A stretch of 64,000 nt of DNA from Sphingomonas sp. FARSPH (GCF_003355005.1 NZ_CP029985.1:620001-684000); one strand, 5' to 3'; shown: positions 1 through 8,064, numbered from the stretch's first letter. The notes: generated by a model from the letters alone, not told the origin. A program made the numbers and translations.

Positions 1-497
1 GCCTTGGCGATCTGCACCACGGTCGATCCGACCGCGCCGGCGGCGGCCGAGACGAAGACCGTGTCGCCTTCCTTCAGCTGCGCGACCTCGATCAATCCGA
101 AATAGGCGGTCATTCCGGGCATGCCGAGCTGACCCAGAAACGCCTGCGGATCGACGTCGAGTTGCGGCAGCGGCTGCACCTGCTCCGCGGGCAGGATCGC
201 CTCGTCGCGCCAGCCGCCGAAATGCTGGACCATGTCGCCGGCCGCGAACCGGTCCGACCGGCTTTCGACGACCCGCCCGACCGCACCGCCCTGCATCGGC
301 TTGTTCAGCTCGAACGGCGGCGTATAGCTTTTCACGTCGTTCATACGGCCGCGCATATAGGGATCGACCGACAACCACTGGTTGGCGATCCGCACCTCGC
401 CATCGGCAAGGTCGCGCGTGCCGAGGTCGATCAGCTCGAAATTGTCCATCGTCGGCATGCCATGCGGGCGCGACGTGAGGCTCCAGGCTCTGGCCAT
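1..497 (-). CDS. NADP-dependent oxidoreductase, MDR/CurA-like (3' end missing)
   Basis: This is the N-terminal ~165 residues of a zinc-independent medium-chain dehydrogenase/reductase of the CurA/YncB type, which reduces enones or related carbonyls with NADPH. The start at 497 gives MARAWSLTSRPHG. The catalytic-domain motif VDPYMRGRM follows near residue 44, then GGAVGRVVES and the beginning of the Rossmann fold (VFVSAAAGAVGS near residue 150). No zinc-binding cysteines are visible. The rest of the gene lies to the left of the window. Family assignment is firm; the substrate is unknown. Confidence 0.88.
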   Translation of the reverse strand, partial: MARAWSLTSRPHGMPTMDNFELIDLGTRDLADGEVRIANQWLSVDPYMRGRMNDVKSYTPPFELNKPMQGGAVGRVVESRSDRFAAGDMVQHFGGWRDEAILPAEQVQPLPQLDVDPQAFLGQLGMPGMTAYFGLIEVAQLKEGDTVFVSAAAGAVGSTVVQIAK

Positions 498-550
498 ATT
501 CCATTCTCCTTCGCGGGACAGCTTGGCCCCATCAGTTTTCAATCGCAACG

Positions 551-585
551 AAAAAGGCCCGGAAAGACGATGCCTTCCGGGCCTT
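551..585 (-). terminator. Rho-independent terminator after the DUF2171 gene
   Basis: An inverted repeat (AAGGCCCGGAA with TTCCGGGCCTT) read on the minus strand is followed directly by a run of five T. It lies 38 bases past the stop codon of the minus-strand SWFGD/DUF2171 gene. Confidence 0.8.
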
Positions 586-623
586 CTCCTGGGGATCCCG
601 CAGGATCCTTATTGTCGAATGGC

Positions 624-1835
624 TTAGTAGGTGCCCGACGTGTTCCGGTCGGCCGCGGTCTTGTCCGCCGCCTGCGCGCCTGCCGTGGCCGTCGCGCCGG
701 TGCCGGTCACCGTGCCCGTCGTCCCACTATTGGCCTGGCTCGACCAGTTCGCGGTATCGCGGTCGCCCTTGTCGCGACCCTGCACGTTGTCGCCGTAGCC
801 GAACATGGCCTGATTGCGCTCTTCATCGCGCCACGCGGACTTTGCTTCCGACGCGGTCTTGGTCAGCGTCACCTTGTCGTCGACGCTCCTCAGCCAGCTC
901 GACGGGATCGAATGGTGATGGCCGCCGGCATCGCGGTCGTTCTTGGTCAGCAGGATACGGTCGCCGCGCACCTTGTCGACGGTGCCGACATGCTCGCCGT
1001 CGCTGCCGACGACGTCCATATGTTCCTCGACCTTGTTCAGCGAATCGCGCTGCCCCTGGCGGTTCGTGCGCCACGAGCTGAATTCGTTCTCGAATTTCGT
1101 GCGATTCTCGCGGCGATATTCGTCGTAGTCGCGGTCGAGCGATGCGATTTGGCCACGGCGCCAGTTACCATAATGATCGTCGGTGCCGCTGTCGTAACGC
1201 TCGTCATAGCGCGAATCCATCTCGCGGCGGCGCTCCGCTTCCTCGTCGCCGAACCACGAGCGGACCTCGTCGCCGGCGCGCGCGAAGAAACCGCGCTCTT
1301 CATAGTCGTAGCCCTGCGGCTGACGGCCATAGCCGCCCTGCTGAGCCGCGCCGCGGTTGTAGCTGCTGCGGCCTTCGCCATAGCTGCCGCGATTGTCGTA
1401 GCGGCCGCGATAAGTGTCGTCGTCGGCGTGACGGTTCTGGCCGACGTCGAGGAAGCGGCGGCCATCGTGGCCGTAGCTGCCGTGATATTCCTGACGCGAC
1501 GCGCCGTAGCGATCCTGGTCTGCGCCATAGCGGCTTTGGCTGCCGTAGCGATTGTCCGACTGGCCCCAGTCACGCGCGCCGCGGTTGTACCCGCCCGCGC
1601 CATAGGCCTCGCGGTCGCGGTTGAACCGGTCGCGCTGCTCGTAACGCTGGTTGCCGTATTCGCGGCGCCCGTAATCGCGATCATTGTCGAACGCGCCCGC
1701 CGCCTCGTAATCGCGCGCGCTGGAATAGCTGTAGTTGCGGCCCGAGCCATAATCCTGCCCGTAGTCCTGCGTGTCGGAGCGGCCGTAATAGTCGCCCTGC
1801 GGATTGGTTCCCCGCGGATAGCGTTCGTAGCCCAT
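624..1835 (-). CDS. SWFGD/DUF2171 domain protein with long Tyr/Gly/Arg-rich disordered region
   Basis: The protein has 403 residues. The start at 1835 is chosen because AAGGAG lies just upstream; the frame stays open further 5' but lacks a ribosome site. Residues 1-185 are low-complexity, dominated by G, Y, R, D, S, N and Q with many RYG, DYG and NRG motifs. FFARAGDEVRSWFGDEE near residue 190 is the SWFGD signature. A compact DUF2171 (PRC-barrel-like) domain follows at about 270-340 (MDVVGSDGEHVGTVDKV). The C-terminal ~60 residues are a Thr/Gly/Ala-rich tail. No signal peptide or membrane segment is seen. Proteins of this type in sphingomonads are usually linked to stress; the precise role is unknown. 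A near-consensus EcfG promoter lies upstream. Confidence 0.85.
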   Translation of the reverse strand: MGYERYPRGTNPQGDYYGRSDTQDYGQDYGSGRNYSYSSARDYEAAGAFDNDRDYGRREYGNQRYEQRDRFNRDREAYGAGGYNRGARDWGQSDNRYGSQSRYGADQDRYGASRQEYHGSYGHDGRRFLDVGQNRHADDDTYRGRYDNRGSYGEGRSSYNRGAAQQGGYGRQPQGYDYEERGFFARAGDEVRSWFGDEEAERRREMDSRYDERYDSGTDDHYGNWRRGQIASLDRDYDEYRRENRTKFENEFSSWRTNRQGQRDSLNKVEEHMDVVGSDGEHVGTVDKVRGDRILLTKNDRDAGGHHHSIPSSWLRSVDDKVTLTKTASEAKSAWRDEERNQAMFGYGDNVQGRDKGDRDTANWSSQANSGTTGTVTGTGATATAGAQAADKTAADRNTSGTY

Positions 1836-1908
1836 GATCGTCTCCTTCGGATGGTCGTCCTGCGGCTGCGGAGCGTCGTTTTTCGCGCTCCTGCGTCCGG
1901 CGCTAACA

Positions 1909-1933
1909 AGCGTCAAAGGTGCGGCTTCGTTCC
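1909..1933 (-). promoter_or_regulatory. EcfG-like promoter candidate for the DUF2171 gene
   Basis: On the minus strand GGAAC (1933-1929) is followed after 16 bases by CGCT (1912-1909). This is one mismatch from the alphaproteobacterial general stress consensus GGAAC-N16/17-CGTT. It sits about 75 bases before the start codon. Confidence 0.4.
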
Positions 1934-2095
1934 TATCGTTGCGCTTTCAGAACAACGCAAATTCGCGGCTGCCGGTCGCGTCGGAACGCACCGGCCGCGG
2001 GATCAAGATTTTCGTGGGCGGGGCCCGGCGCGCTGTTGCATCACCGGAAAAGGCCCGCTAATGGCGTCGCTCCCGGCCATGCCGGGGCGGAGTGC

Positions 2096-2171
2096 GGGGC
2101 TGTAGCTCAGATGGGAGAGCGCTGCAATCGCACTGCAGAGGTCAGGGGTTCGATTCCCCTCAGCTCCACCA
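2096..2171 (+). tRNA. tRNA-Ala (anticodon CGC)
   Basis: A complete 76-base cloverleaf can be drawn. The acceptor GGGGCTG (2096-2102) pairs with CAGCTCC (2161-2167) with one G-T pair. The anticodon stem CTGCA/TGCAG encloses the loop ATCGCAC, placing anticodon CGC at 2129-2131. The T-arm holds GGTTCGATTCC, and CCA is encoded at 2169-2171. It reads the GCG alanine codon, which is very common in this GC-rich genome. Confidence 0.97.
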
Positions 2172-2187
2172 CCCACTCCGCCGGCCG

Positions 2188-2457
2188 CTAGCGCGTCGAG
2201 CCGTCCTGCGATCCGTGTTGCTGCGCCGCGGGCGCGAGCGTGCCGACGAAATCCAGCAGGAACAGTGTCAGGCCGTGCGCGTCGGTCACTTCCAGACGCC
2301 ATTCGTGCCCCGACCAGATATCGCTGATCGGCTCGATCATCTCTGCCGCGAACCGGATCGCGACGCGTTGCGCGGCGGCGAGGTCGGGAAGCTCCCGACC
2401 GACCGGGTCGGGGATCGAGACGCCATCGTGGATATGGAAATGGTAACGCGGCACCAC
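2188..2457 (-). CDS. DUF6894 family protein
   Basis: This is an 89-residue cytoplasmic protein. It begins with a GTG codon preceded by a strong GAGGAGGG ribosome site. The opening MVPRYHFHIHDG and the following DPVGRELPDLAAAQRVA are characteristic of the small DUF6894 family common in Sphingomonas, Methylobacterium and rhizobia. No function is established for the family. It stands alone, convergent with the tRNA and divergent from the NUDIX gene. Confidence 0.85.
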   Translation of the reverse strand: MVPRYHFHIHDGVSIPDPVGRELPDLAAAQRVAIRFAAEMIEPISDIWSGHEWRLEVTDAHGLTLFLLDFVGTLAPAAQQHGSQDGSTR

Positions 2458-2592
2458 GCCCTCCTCGAAGGGGCTTTCCTACCGCCTGTCCTGGATCATT
2501 GATCTATACGAAGTTAACCACGTTACCGCGATAGACGGGCCATCGGACATGGCGGGTTGACCCGTTCGGCCGCCGGCGCGTTACACGATGGC

Positions 2593-3339
2593 ATGAGCGC
2601 CCTTCCGATTCCGGCCAGCACCCTCGTCATCCTGCGCGACCGGATCGGGCGCGCGCCGGAGCTGTTGATGGTCGAACGGGCAGCGACGATGGCGTTTGCG
2701 GCCGGCGCGATGGTCTTTCCCGGCGGCCGTATCGATCCCGACGATTACCGGTTGGCGGAGGTCATGGGTCTGGGCGACGACGGCCCTGCGCGCATCGCCG
2801 CGATCCGTGAGACGATCGAGGAAGTAGGGCTGGCGATCGGCGTCGCGCCCACGCCGTCCGCCGCCACCGTCGCCGACCTTCGCGCAAAGCTCCACGCGGG
2901 GATGCCGTTCGCGCAGACGCTCGCCGCACACGGGCTGACGCTGATCCCCGATGCGCTGACACCCTTTGCGCGCTGGCTGCCCGATCACCCGGGAATGCGT
3001 ATCTTCGACACCCTCTTCTTCCTCGCCCGTGCGCCGGCGGACGTCGAGGTCGAGGTCGACGGGACGGAGAACGTCCGCCTTGTCTGGACCACCGCCGCGC
3101 AGGCACTGGCGGCAGCGGACGCGGGCGAGGCGACGATCATCTATCCGACGCGCCGCAATCTCGAACGGCTCGCCCGGTTCGATAGCCATGCCGCCGCCTG
3201 CGCCGACGCCGCAGCCTTTCCGATGCGCACGATCACGCCCTTCGTCGAGGAACGCGACGGCGTGTTGCATCTTTGCATTCCGGCGGACTGCGGCTATCCG
3301 GTTACCGCCGAACCCATGACCGCGGTACGGCGCCACTGA
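2593..3339 (+). CDS. NUDIX hydrolase (NUDT19-like)
   Basis: This 248-residue protein belongs to the NUDIX superfamily, which hydrolyses nucleoside diphosphates linked to another moiety; the NUDT19-type branch often acts on CoA derivatives. The ATG at 2593 is preferred over an upstream TTG because the family fold starts directly at LPIPASTLVILRD. FPGGRID sits at 42-48 and RETIEEVG at 72-79, so the NUDIX box carries an insertion between its glycine part and its REUXEE part, as in NUDT19 relatives. Its stop overlaps the start of the extensin-like gene (TGATG), suggesting coupled translation. The substrate cannot be told from sequence. Confidence 0.87.
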   Translation: MSALPIPASTLVILRDRIGRAPELLMVERAATMAFAAGAMVFPGGRIDPDDYRLAEVMGLGDDGPARIAAIRETIEEVGLAIGVAPTPSAATVADLRAKLHAGMPFAQTLAAHGLTLIPDALTPFARWLPDHPGMRIFDTLFFLARAPADVEVEVDGTENVRLVWTTAAQALAAADAGEATIIYPTRRNLERLARFDSHAAACADAAAFPMRTITPFVEERDGVLHLCIPADCGYPVTAEPMTAVRRH

Positions 3340-4070
3340 TGCGCGGGCTGCGCCGCGCGATCATGTGGTGTGTTGGCCTGCTCGTAGCAGGGGCTGCGCT
3401 GCTCGTCGTCTTCGCGCTGATGCGCGGCCGTCCGCAGGATTTGCCCTGGACACCGCTCGACCTCGCCGCGCCGCCGGGCCTGTCGACCGCGCGCAAGCTC
3501 GCCGCGCTTGGCGACGACTTGGCGCTCTGCCACGCGCTGCTCGACCAGGCGGGGATCCGGTACACCGCCCTGCCCGCACACCGAGACGGGGCGACATGCG
3601 GCTATCGCGACGCGGTGCGCCTCGATCCCGGTGGCGCACGAACGATCGCGCTGACACCGCCAGGGCTCGGTACCACCTGTCCCGTCGCGGCGGCGCTGGC
3701 GGTGTGGGAATGGAACGTCGTGCAACCAGCCGCGCAGGCGCGGTTCGGCGTACCCATCGTCCGCATCGAGCATCTCGGCAGCTACGCCTGCCGTCGCCTC
3801 TACGGCCGCGCCGCGGGCAACTGGAGCGAACACGCCCGCGCCAATGCGATCGATATCGCGGGCTTTCGCCTGGCCAACGGCACGCGCATTACCGTCGCGC
3901 GTGACTGGCGCGGCCAGAGCGCGAAGGCGGCCTTTCTGCGCGACGTGCGGGATGGCGCGTGCCGGGTCTACGCGACCGTCCTGTCCCCCGATTACAATGT
4001 CGCGCATCGCGACCATCTGCATCTCGACCAGGCGGATCGCGGCGCGATGGGGCGGCGGGCCTGTCGCTGA
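3339..4070 (+). CDS. Extensin-like C-terminal domain protein, membrane-anchored
   Basis: This 243-residue protein has one N-terminal membrane helix (about residues 8-28, IMWCVGLLVAGAALLVVFALM) and a periplasmic extensin_C domain. Conserved elements include four spaced cysteines, SEHARANAIDIAGF and the terminal HRDHLHLD motif. The two His/Asp motifs resemble the zinc site of M15-type D,D-peptidases, so a role in cell-wall peptide processing is plausible, but activity is inferred. The start overlaps the NUDIX stop codon; an upstream in-frame start would lie inside that gene. Confidence 0.85.
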   Translation: MRGLRRAIMWCVGLLVAGAALLVVFALMRGRPQDLPWTPLDLAAPPGLSTARKLAALGDDLALCHALLDQAGIRYTALPAHRDGATCGYRDAVRLDPGGARTIALTPPGLGTTCPVAAALAVWEWNVVQPAAQARFGVPIVRIEHLGSYACRRLYGRAAGNWSEHARANAIDIAGFRLANGTRITVARDWRGQSAKAAFLRDVRDGACRVYATVLSPDYNVAHRDHLHLDQADRGAMGRRACR

Positions 4071-4109
4071 CCGGCGCCACCCCCCGGTGGGCGCCGGCTG
4101 TGCGACGGA

Positions 4110-4667
4110 TCAGTGCGACAGCGTCGCCGATCCGCTGTCGACCTTTTCCACCCATTTCGGGAAGAAGCCCGGCTGGCGGTTCGACCAGCCCGACGCCGTC
4201 GCCGCCGCCTCGCTGATCGACTGGAGGAGCTTGCGCCGCACCTCCGGGTGAAGGTGTGGTAGCGCCGCCGCTCCGCAGAAGGCGCTCGGCAACCACGGCC
4301 GCACTTCCGCGCCGATCAACCGCTCGTACAGAAAGCGGAAGGCGGAGAAACTGGTCAGCCGCCCCTGCCCCAGATCGAACGCCGCGAGCGTCGTCAGCGG
4401 CGTCAGGAACGGCTCGATCTGCGACAGATCGGCGTCGTCAGGTACACGCTGGCGAATTTCGGGAAGCGCGTGATACAGCCGCGCCTGTGCGCGGATACTC
4501 GCCGCCTCCACCACGTCGCGCGACCAGCGCGCCATCGCATCCTCCCGGTCCAGCCCGATATCCAGACTGCGCCGGATGTACCGCTGCGTCGCCGCCGCGA
4601 ACCCTGCGAATTCTTTCATCTCCGCCAGCGTCATCGCACCTTCGGCCGGCTTTCTGCTTGCACCCAT
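4110..4667 (-). CDS. Conserved hypothetical protein (sphingomonad type)
   Basis: This 185-residue soluble protein is not recognised. It is rich in helix-forming residues and has no signal peptide or membrane span. Visible blocks are MTLAEMKEFAGFAAATQRYIRR near the N-terminus, RLTSFSAFRFLYERLIG around 118-134 and HLHPEVRRKLLQSISEAA towards the C-terminus. An alternative GTG start lies 9 bases upstream at 4676. Its upstream region holds an inverted repeat of TTGCGACG and a TTAACCAT motif, so transcription may be controlled. It is convergent with the extensin-like gene. Confidence 0.7.
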   Translation of the reverse strand: MGASRKPAEGAMTLAEMKEFAGFAAATQRYIRRSLDIGLDREDAMARWSRDVVEAASIRAQARLYHALPEIRQRVPDDADLSQIEPFLTPLTTLAAFDLGQGRLTSFSAFRFLYERLIGAEVRPWLPSAFCGAAALPHLHPEVRRKLLQSISEAAATASGWSNRQPGFFPKWVEKVDSGSATLSH

Positions 4668-4780
4668 CGTCTTCACCCCGCCCGCTGCTTCACATCGACG
4701 AAGGCATCATGCGCCCGGATGGTTAACCATTCCCTGAATGCGAACCCTTCGCCGCAACAAAAGCATCACGAATATCGCTG

Positions 4781-4802
4781 CGTCGCAACATTCATTGCGA
4801 CG
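4781..4802. promoter_or_regulatory. Perfect inverted repeat, candidate operator
   Basis: CGTCGCAA and TTGCGACG form a perfect 8-base inverted repeat around a 6-base spacer, about 115 bases upstream of the hypothetical gene starting at 4667. A further GTCGCAA lies at 4819-4825, and TTAACCAT (a CtrA half-site sequence) at 4723-4730. The region 4668-4878 is otherwise gene-free. Confidence 0.4.
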
Positions 4803-4878
4803 AACCGAGGCTCGACTTGTCGCAAAGCGCACAGGGCATGGTATCGCGGCAACGGCGCGCCTGTGCGGGAACGGACAC

Positions 4879-4913
4879 AAAAGCGGCGGTCCCGGTCTCC
4901 CGGAACCGCCGTT
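4879..4913 (-). terminator. Rho-independent terminator after the acidic small protein gene
   Basis: On the minus strand AACGGCGGTTCCGGG pairs imperfectly with CCGGGACCGCCGC, followed by TTTTG. It lies about 20 bases beyond the stop of the 97-residue gene. Confidence 0.7.
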
Positions 4914-4933
4914 CTCGCGTGATCGCGGAGCGC

Positions 4934-5227
4934 TCAATCCTGCTGTGTGCGCGCCTTTTCAGCGTCCTCATCATAGCCGGAGGACGGCGCGGGGTCGTTG
5001 CTGTGCACGGGCTGCGTCGAGGCTGGCGGATCGCTGGCGTCCATCGATTCGTCGAGCGCCGCGTCCAGCCGCGCGTCGGTATCCGCAGGATCGTCCTGCA
5101 ACCGCCGATGGATCGACTGGTCCTGCCCGGCATCCTGCCGTGCGTCGCGTCCCTTTTCCTCGTCCGCCGGCGGGGCGACGGCAAGGCTGTCCAAGGCCCG
5201 CTGGTCCATTGCGTCGTCTATACCCAT
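4934..5227 (-). CDS. Acidic disordered small protein under an EcfG-type promoter
   Basis: This 97-residue protein (MGIDDAMDQRALDSL...) is rich in Asp, Ala, Gln and Pro, very acidic, with no predicted fold, signal or membrane span. The start at 5227 follows an ideal AGGAGG; the open frame upstream runs through a terminator and is not credible. A perfect GGAAC-N17-CGTT promoter ends about 35 bases before the ATG, so it is very likely part of the general stress regulon. The family is not recognised. It could be a hydrophilin-like or chaperone-like protein, but that is inference from composition only. Confidence 0.75.
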   Translation of the reverse strand: MGIDDAMDQRALDSLAVAPPADEEKGRDARQDAGQDQSIHRRLQDDPADTDARLDAALDESMDASDPPASTQPVHSNDPAPSSGYDEDAEKARTQQD

Positions 5228-5261
5228 CGCACCCTCCTGAAAATCGTTGGATACGTTTTGA

Positions 5262-5287
5262 AACGATGGCTCCGACGGTTCCGTTCC
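5262..5287 (-). promoter_or_regulatory. Consensus EcfG (general stress) promoter
   Basis: On the minus strand GGAAC (5287-5283), a 17-base spacer and CGTT (5265-5262) match the alphaproteobacterial PhyR/EcfG consensus exactly. The -10 element lies 34 bases before the start codon of the acidic 97-residue protein. Confidence 0.75.
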
Positions 5288-5336
5288 CCCCGCCTCAGCA
5301 TCATGCGTCGGGGTGCCCCCGTCACGCGCCAAACGT

Positions 5337-5369
5337 GAAAAAGGCCCGGCGGGATGGCCGCCGGGCCTT
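5337..5369 (-). terminator. Rho-independent terminator after the BI-1/YccA gene
   Basis: A perfect 12-base stem (AAGGCCCGGCGG at 5341-5352, CCGCCGGGCCTT at 5358-5369) with a 5-base loop is followed on the minus strand by a short T run. It lies 32 bases after the stop of the Bax inhibitor-like gene. Confidence 0.85.
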
Positions 5370-5400
5370 CGTTCTTTCGCCGGCAATGCCGATGCGAAGA

Positions 5401-6141
5401 TCAGTTCCGCTGCGACCCGAACAGGCGCAGCACGAACAGGAACATATTGATGAAGTCGAGGTAGAGCGACAGGGCCGACAGCACCACGGCCTTGCCGACC
5501 ATGCCCGTGCCTGCGACCTGGAAATACAGGCTCTTCGTACGCTGCGTGTCATAGGCGGTCAGCCCTGCGAACAGCAGCACGCCGATGAAGCTGATGACCA
5601 GCGCCAGCGGGCCCGAATGCAGGAACAGATTGATCAGGCTGGCAACGATCAGGCCGACGAGGCCGATGATCAGGAACGTGCCAAACGCCGACAGATCCCG
5701 CTTCGTGGTGTAGCCGTAGAGGCTGAGCCCCGCGAAACCGGCGGCCGTCGCGAAGAACGCGCCGGCGATCGACGTGCCGCTATAGACGAGGAAGATCGTC
5801 GACAGCGACAGGCCCATCAGCGTCGCGAACGCCCAGAACAGCGCCTTCAGCGTGCCCGTCGAGAAGCGCGCTTGGCCAAAGCTCATCGCGAAGACGATGC
5901 CGAGCGGCGCCAGCATCAGGATGAGGCGCAACGCGCCGTTCGAGAACACCGCCGCCGCGGCACCCGACATGGCGAAGCCGAGTGCGACGATACCCGTCAG
6001 CAGCACGCCCGAGGCCATGTAATTATAGACCGACAGCATGTACGAGCGCAGACCCGCGTCATAGGCGCCGCTGCGCGCGGCACCGGCGCGCGGGGCACCG
6101 AATGGCGCGGCGCTCTGCCGGGGGTCGGACCAGTTTGCCAT
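5401..6141 (-). CDS. Bax inhibitor-1/YccA family membrane protein
   Basis: This 246-residue inner-membrane protein has seven predicted hydrophobic segments between residues ~40 and 240. These include YMLSVYNYMASGVLL at the first helix, the conserved YSGTSIAGAFFATAAGF in the middle and YLDFINMFLFVLRLFG at the end. These are signature blocks of the BI-1 (TMBIM) family, which in bacteria includes YccA, a modulator of FtsH, and pH-dependent calcium leak channels. The start at 6141 is set by AAGGAG upstream. A possible heat-shock promoter lies further upstream. It is monocistronic, with its own terminator. Confidence 0.93.
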   Translation of the reverse strand: MANWSDPRQSAAPFGAPRAGAARSGAYDAGLRSYMLSVYNYMASGVLLTGIVALGFAMSGAAAAVFSNGALRLILMLAPLGIVFAMSFGQARFSTGTLKALFWAFATLMGLSLSTIFLVYSGTSIAGAFFATAAGFAGLSLYGYTTKRDLSAFGTFLIIGLVGLIVASLINLFLHSGPLALVISFIGVLLFAGLTAYDTQRTKSLYFQVAGTGMVGKAVVLSALSLYLDFINMFLFVLRLFGSQRN

Positions 6142-6183
6142 GGTATCCAAAACTCCTTTTCCCGGCCACATGCCGGATAGGCG

Positions 6184-6214
6184 AAATATCGGCCCCTGCC
6201 CCGCGCTTTTCAAG
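6184..6214 (-). promoter_or_regulatory. Possible RpoH-type promoter of the BI-1 gene
   Basis: On the minus strand CTTGAAA begins at 6214, and CGATATTT (6191-6184) follows 19 bases after CTTG. This resembles the alphaproteobacterial heat-shock pattern CTTG-N17/18-CYTATNT, but the spacing is one base long and the -10 box has one mismatch. Confidence 0.25.
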
Positions 6215-6288
6215 CGAAACCGCGGATCGTTTCACGGACGCGCAACACAACGTTACAGGCGTGCTTTCGTGGCGCCGCATCGCACGCG

Positions 6289-8064
6289 CTACTTCTCGCC
6301 GAACAGTTCGCGCTGCGCCTTTTCCAGTTCGTCGGCGTAGCGTCGCCGGACGTGTGCCTCGGTCAGCAGACCGAGCACCGTGCCGTCGCGATCGATCACC
6401 GCCAGTTCGTCGCGTTGCGCGGCGTCGAACTGCTGCATCACCGCCGCGATGTCGAGGTCGGGGGTCAGCGCGACATCCGCCGCGCGCGCCAGCGTCGCGA
6501 CCGGCGCGGCCTCGTCCACCCCTTCGGCATGCGCGGCGACCGGGCTGACGATGCCGGCGTAGCGGTCCGCCATGTCGGTGACGACGACGCGGCTTGTCGC
6601 GCCGAGCGGAAAGCGGCGACGGAATTCGGCGATGCTCGTCTCTCCCGCGACCGTGTTGGGCTGGCGCCGCATCATCCGCCCGGCGGTCAGCGCCTTGACC
6701 CAGCCGACGTCGCGCGCGCTGCGAATCGTCTCGCCGCGCAGGTGGAGTCGCCAGGTCGAGAAGGAATAGCCGAACAGCTGGCGCACGATCGTCGAAGAGA
6801 CGAGACTTGCCGCCAGCACCGCGCCGGTCAGGCTGAAATTGCCCGTCGCCGACAGCACCAGCATCGTCATCGTGAACGGCGCGCCGACCACCGCGACCGC
6901 GAGCGCCGCCATCCCGACCATCGCGGCATTGCCCGCGTTGAGGATCGATTGGCCCGCGACCCAGCCGAGCATGCCCGCATACAGATGCCCGACGAGCGTT
7001 CCGAGGAACAGCGACGCGAAGAACAGTCCGCCCCGAAACCCGAAGCCGAGCGAGACGATCGACGCCAGCGCCTTCGCCACCAGCATCCCCGCGACGAAGG
7101 CGATCGGCACGCTCGTCATCATGTCGATGTGGAGCGCGCTGTGCCCGGCGGAGAGCACCTGCGGCGACAGTGCGGCGAGCCCCGCCATCAGCACCCCGCC
7201 GACGATCGGTCGCGACCAACCGGGCAGGCGCGCGCGCGTCTGCGCCTCCATCAGCGCGACGGCGCGCATGATCGCGATGCCGATCAGCGCGCACGTCACG
7301 CCGAGGCCGCCGTACAGGACATAGCCGAAGGTGTGGATTTCCGGCCCCCGGTCGACATGGACGATGTAGGGGACGACGCCCAGCCGCTGCGCGGTCTGCG
7401 CGCCGGCCAGCGCCGCGGCGACGACCGGCGCGATCGCCGCGGGGGTATAGGCGCCTATCACCACCTCGAACGCGTAGAAGGCACCCGCGAGCGGCGCGCC
7501 GAACGCCGCCGCGATCGCCGCGCCCGATCCCGCCCCCACCAATGTGCGGACATCGCCGCGCCGCAGTTTGAGCCAATGCCCCGCCAGCGACGCTAGCAGC
7601 CCGCCCGCCTGTGCATAGGCGGCCTCCAGCCCGACCGACGCGCCGAAGCCGTTCGACAGAATCGTCTGGCCAGAGATGATCGCGCTGTCGCTGGCCGACA
7701 TCCGGCCGCCGTGCAGGGCATTCGCCTCGACCGCGTCGACCAGCGACCGTCGCCGCGCGCGGACCAGCCGGTTGAACGCGACCAGCACCAGCCCGCCGAC
7801 GGGCAGTATCGCCAGATGCACCACCCCGAGCGGCGGCGCGCCGCTCAGCCGCACCGCGGGCGGCAGGTCGAACAGCAGATGCTGCAGCGTGCGCGCCAGC
7901 GCGCCCTGCACGACCGCGAGCATCCCTGCCCCCATGCCGATCGCGATCGCGAGTGCGACAAACAGAATCTCGATCGACCGGACCTGCCCGCCCAGCCAGC
8001 GCAGCCACGCCGGTCCCCGCACGTCCAGGCGCGCCTTGGCGAGGATCGGCGGGGTCGGCAACAT
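6289..8064 (-). CDS. ClC family chloride channel/antiporter with C-terminal CBS pair
   Basis: This 591-residue protein moves chloride, often against protons, across the inner membrane. About ten hydrophobic helices fill residues 30-450. GLEAAYAQAGG at 145-155 corresponds to the GKEGP loop, so E147 sits where the gating glutamate is found, but the usual lysine and proline are replaced. GSGAAIAAAFGAPLAGAFYAFE and GFRGGLFFASLFLG mark the other conserved parts. Two CBS motifs occupy ~480-590 (SRVVVTDMAD and ELAVIDRDGTVLGLLTEAHV), suggesting nucleotide regulation. The gene stands alone. The membrane-domain and CBS assignments are clear; whether it is a channel or an exchanger is not. Confidence 0.9.
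   Translation of the reverse strand: MLPTPPILAKARLDVRGPAWLRWLGGQVRSIEILFVALAIAIGMGAGMLAVVQGALARTLQHLLFDLPPAVRLSGAPPLGVVHLAILPVGGLVLVAFNRLVRARRRSLVDAVEANALHGGRMSASDSAIISGQTILSNGFGASVGLEAAYAQAGGLLASLAGHWLKLRRGDVRTLVGAGSGAAIAAAFGAPLAGAFYAFEVVIGAYTPAAIAPVVAAALAGAQTAQRLGVVPYIVHVDRGPEIHTFGYVLYGGLGVTCALIGIAIMRAVALMEAQTRARLPGWSRPIVGGVLMAGLAALSPQVLSAGHSALHIDMMTSVPIAFVAGMLVAKALASIVSLGFGFRGGLFFASLFLGTLVGHLYAGMLGWVAGQSILNAGNAAMVGMAALAVAVVGAPFTMTMLVLSATGNFSLTGAVLAASLVSSTIVRQLFGYSFSTWRLHLRGETIRSARDVGWVKALTAGRMMRRQPNTVAGETSIAEFRRRFPLGATSRVVVTDMADRYAGIVSPVAAHAEGVDEAAPVATLARAADVALTPDLDIAAVMQQFDAAQRDELAVIDRDGTVLGLLTEAHVRRRYADELEKAQRELFGEK

Noticed and set aside
162..2105. A 647-codon plus-strand frame opposite the oxidoreductase and DUF2171 genes
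   Set aside because: It runs through a terminator and two convincing minus-strand genes, and its sequence is a repetitive Ala/Val shadow of the Tyr/Gly-rich protein.
4738..6180. A 480-codon plus-strand frame
   Set aside because: It is Arg/Gln-rich, crosses two terminators and lies opposite the acidic protein and the BI-1 gene, both with strong ribosome sites.
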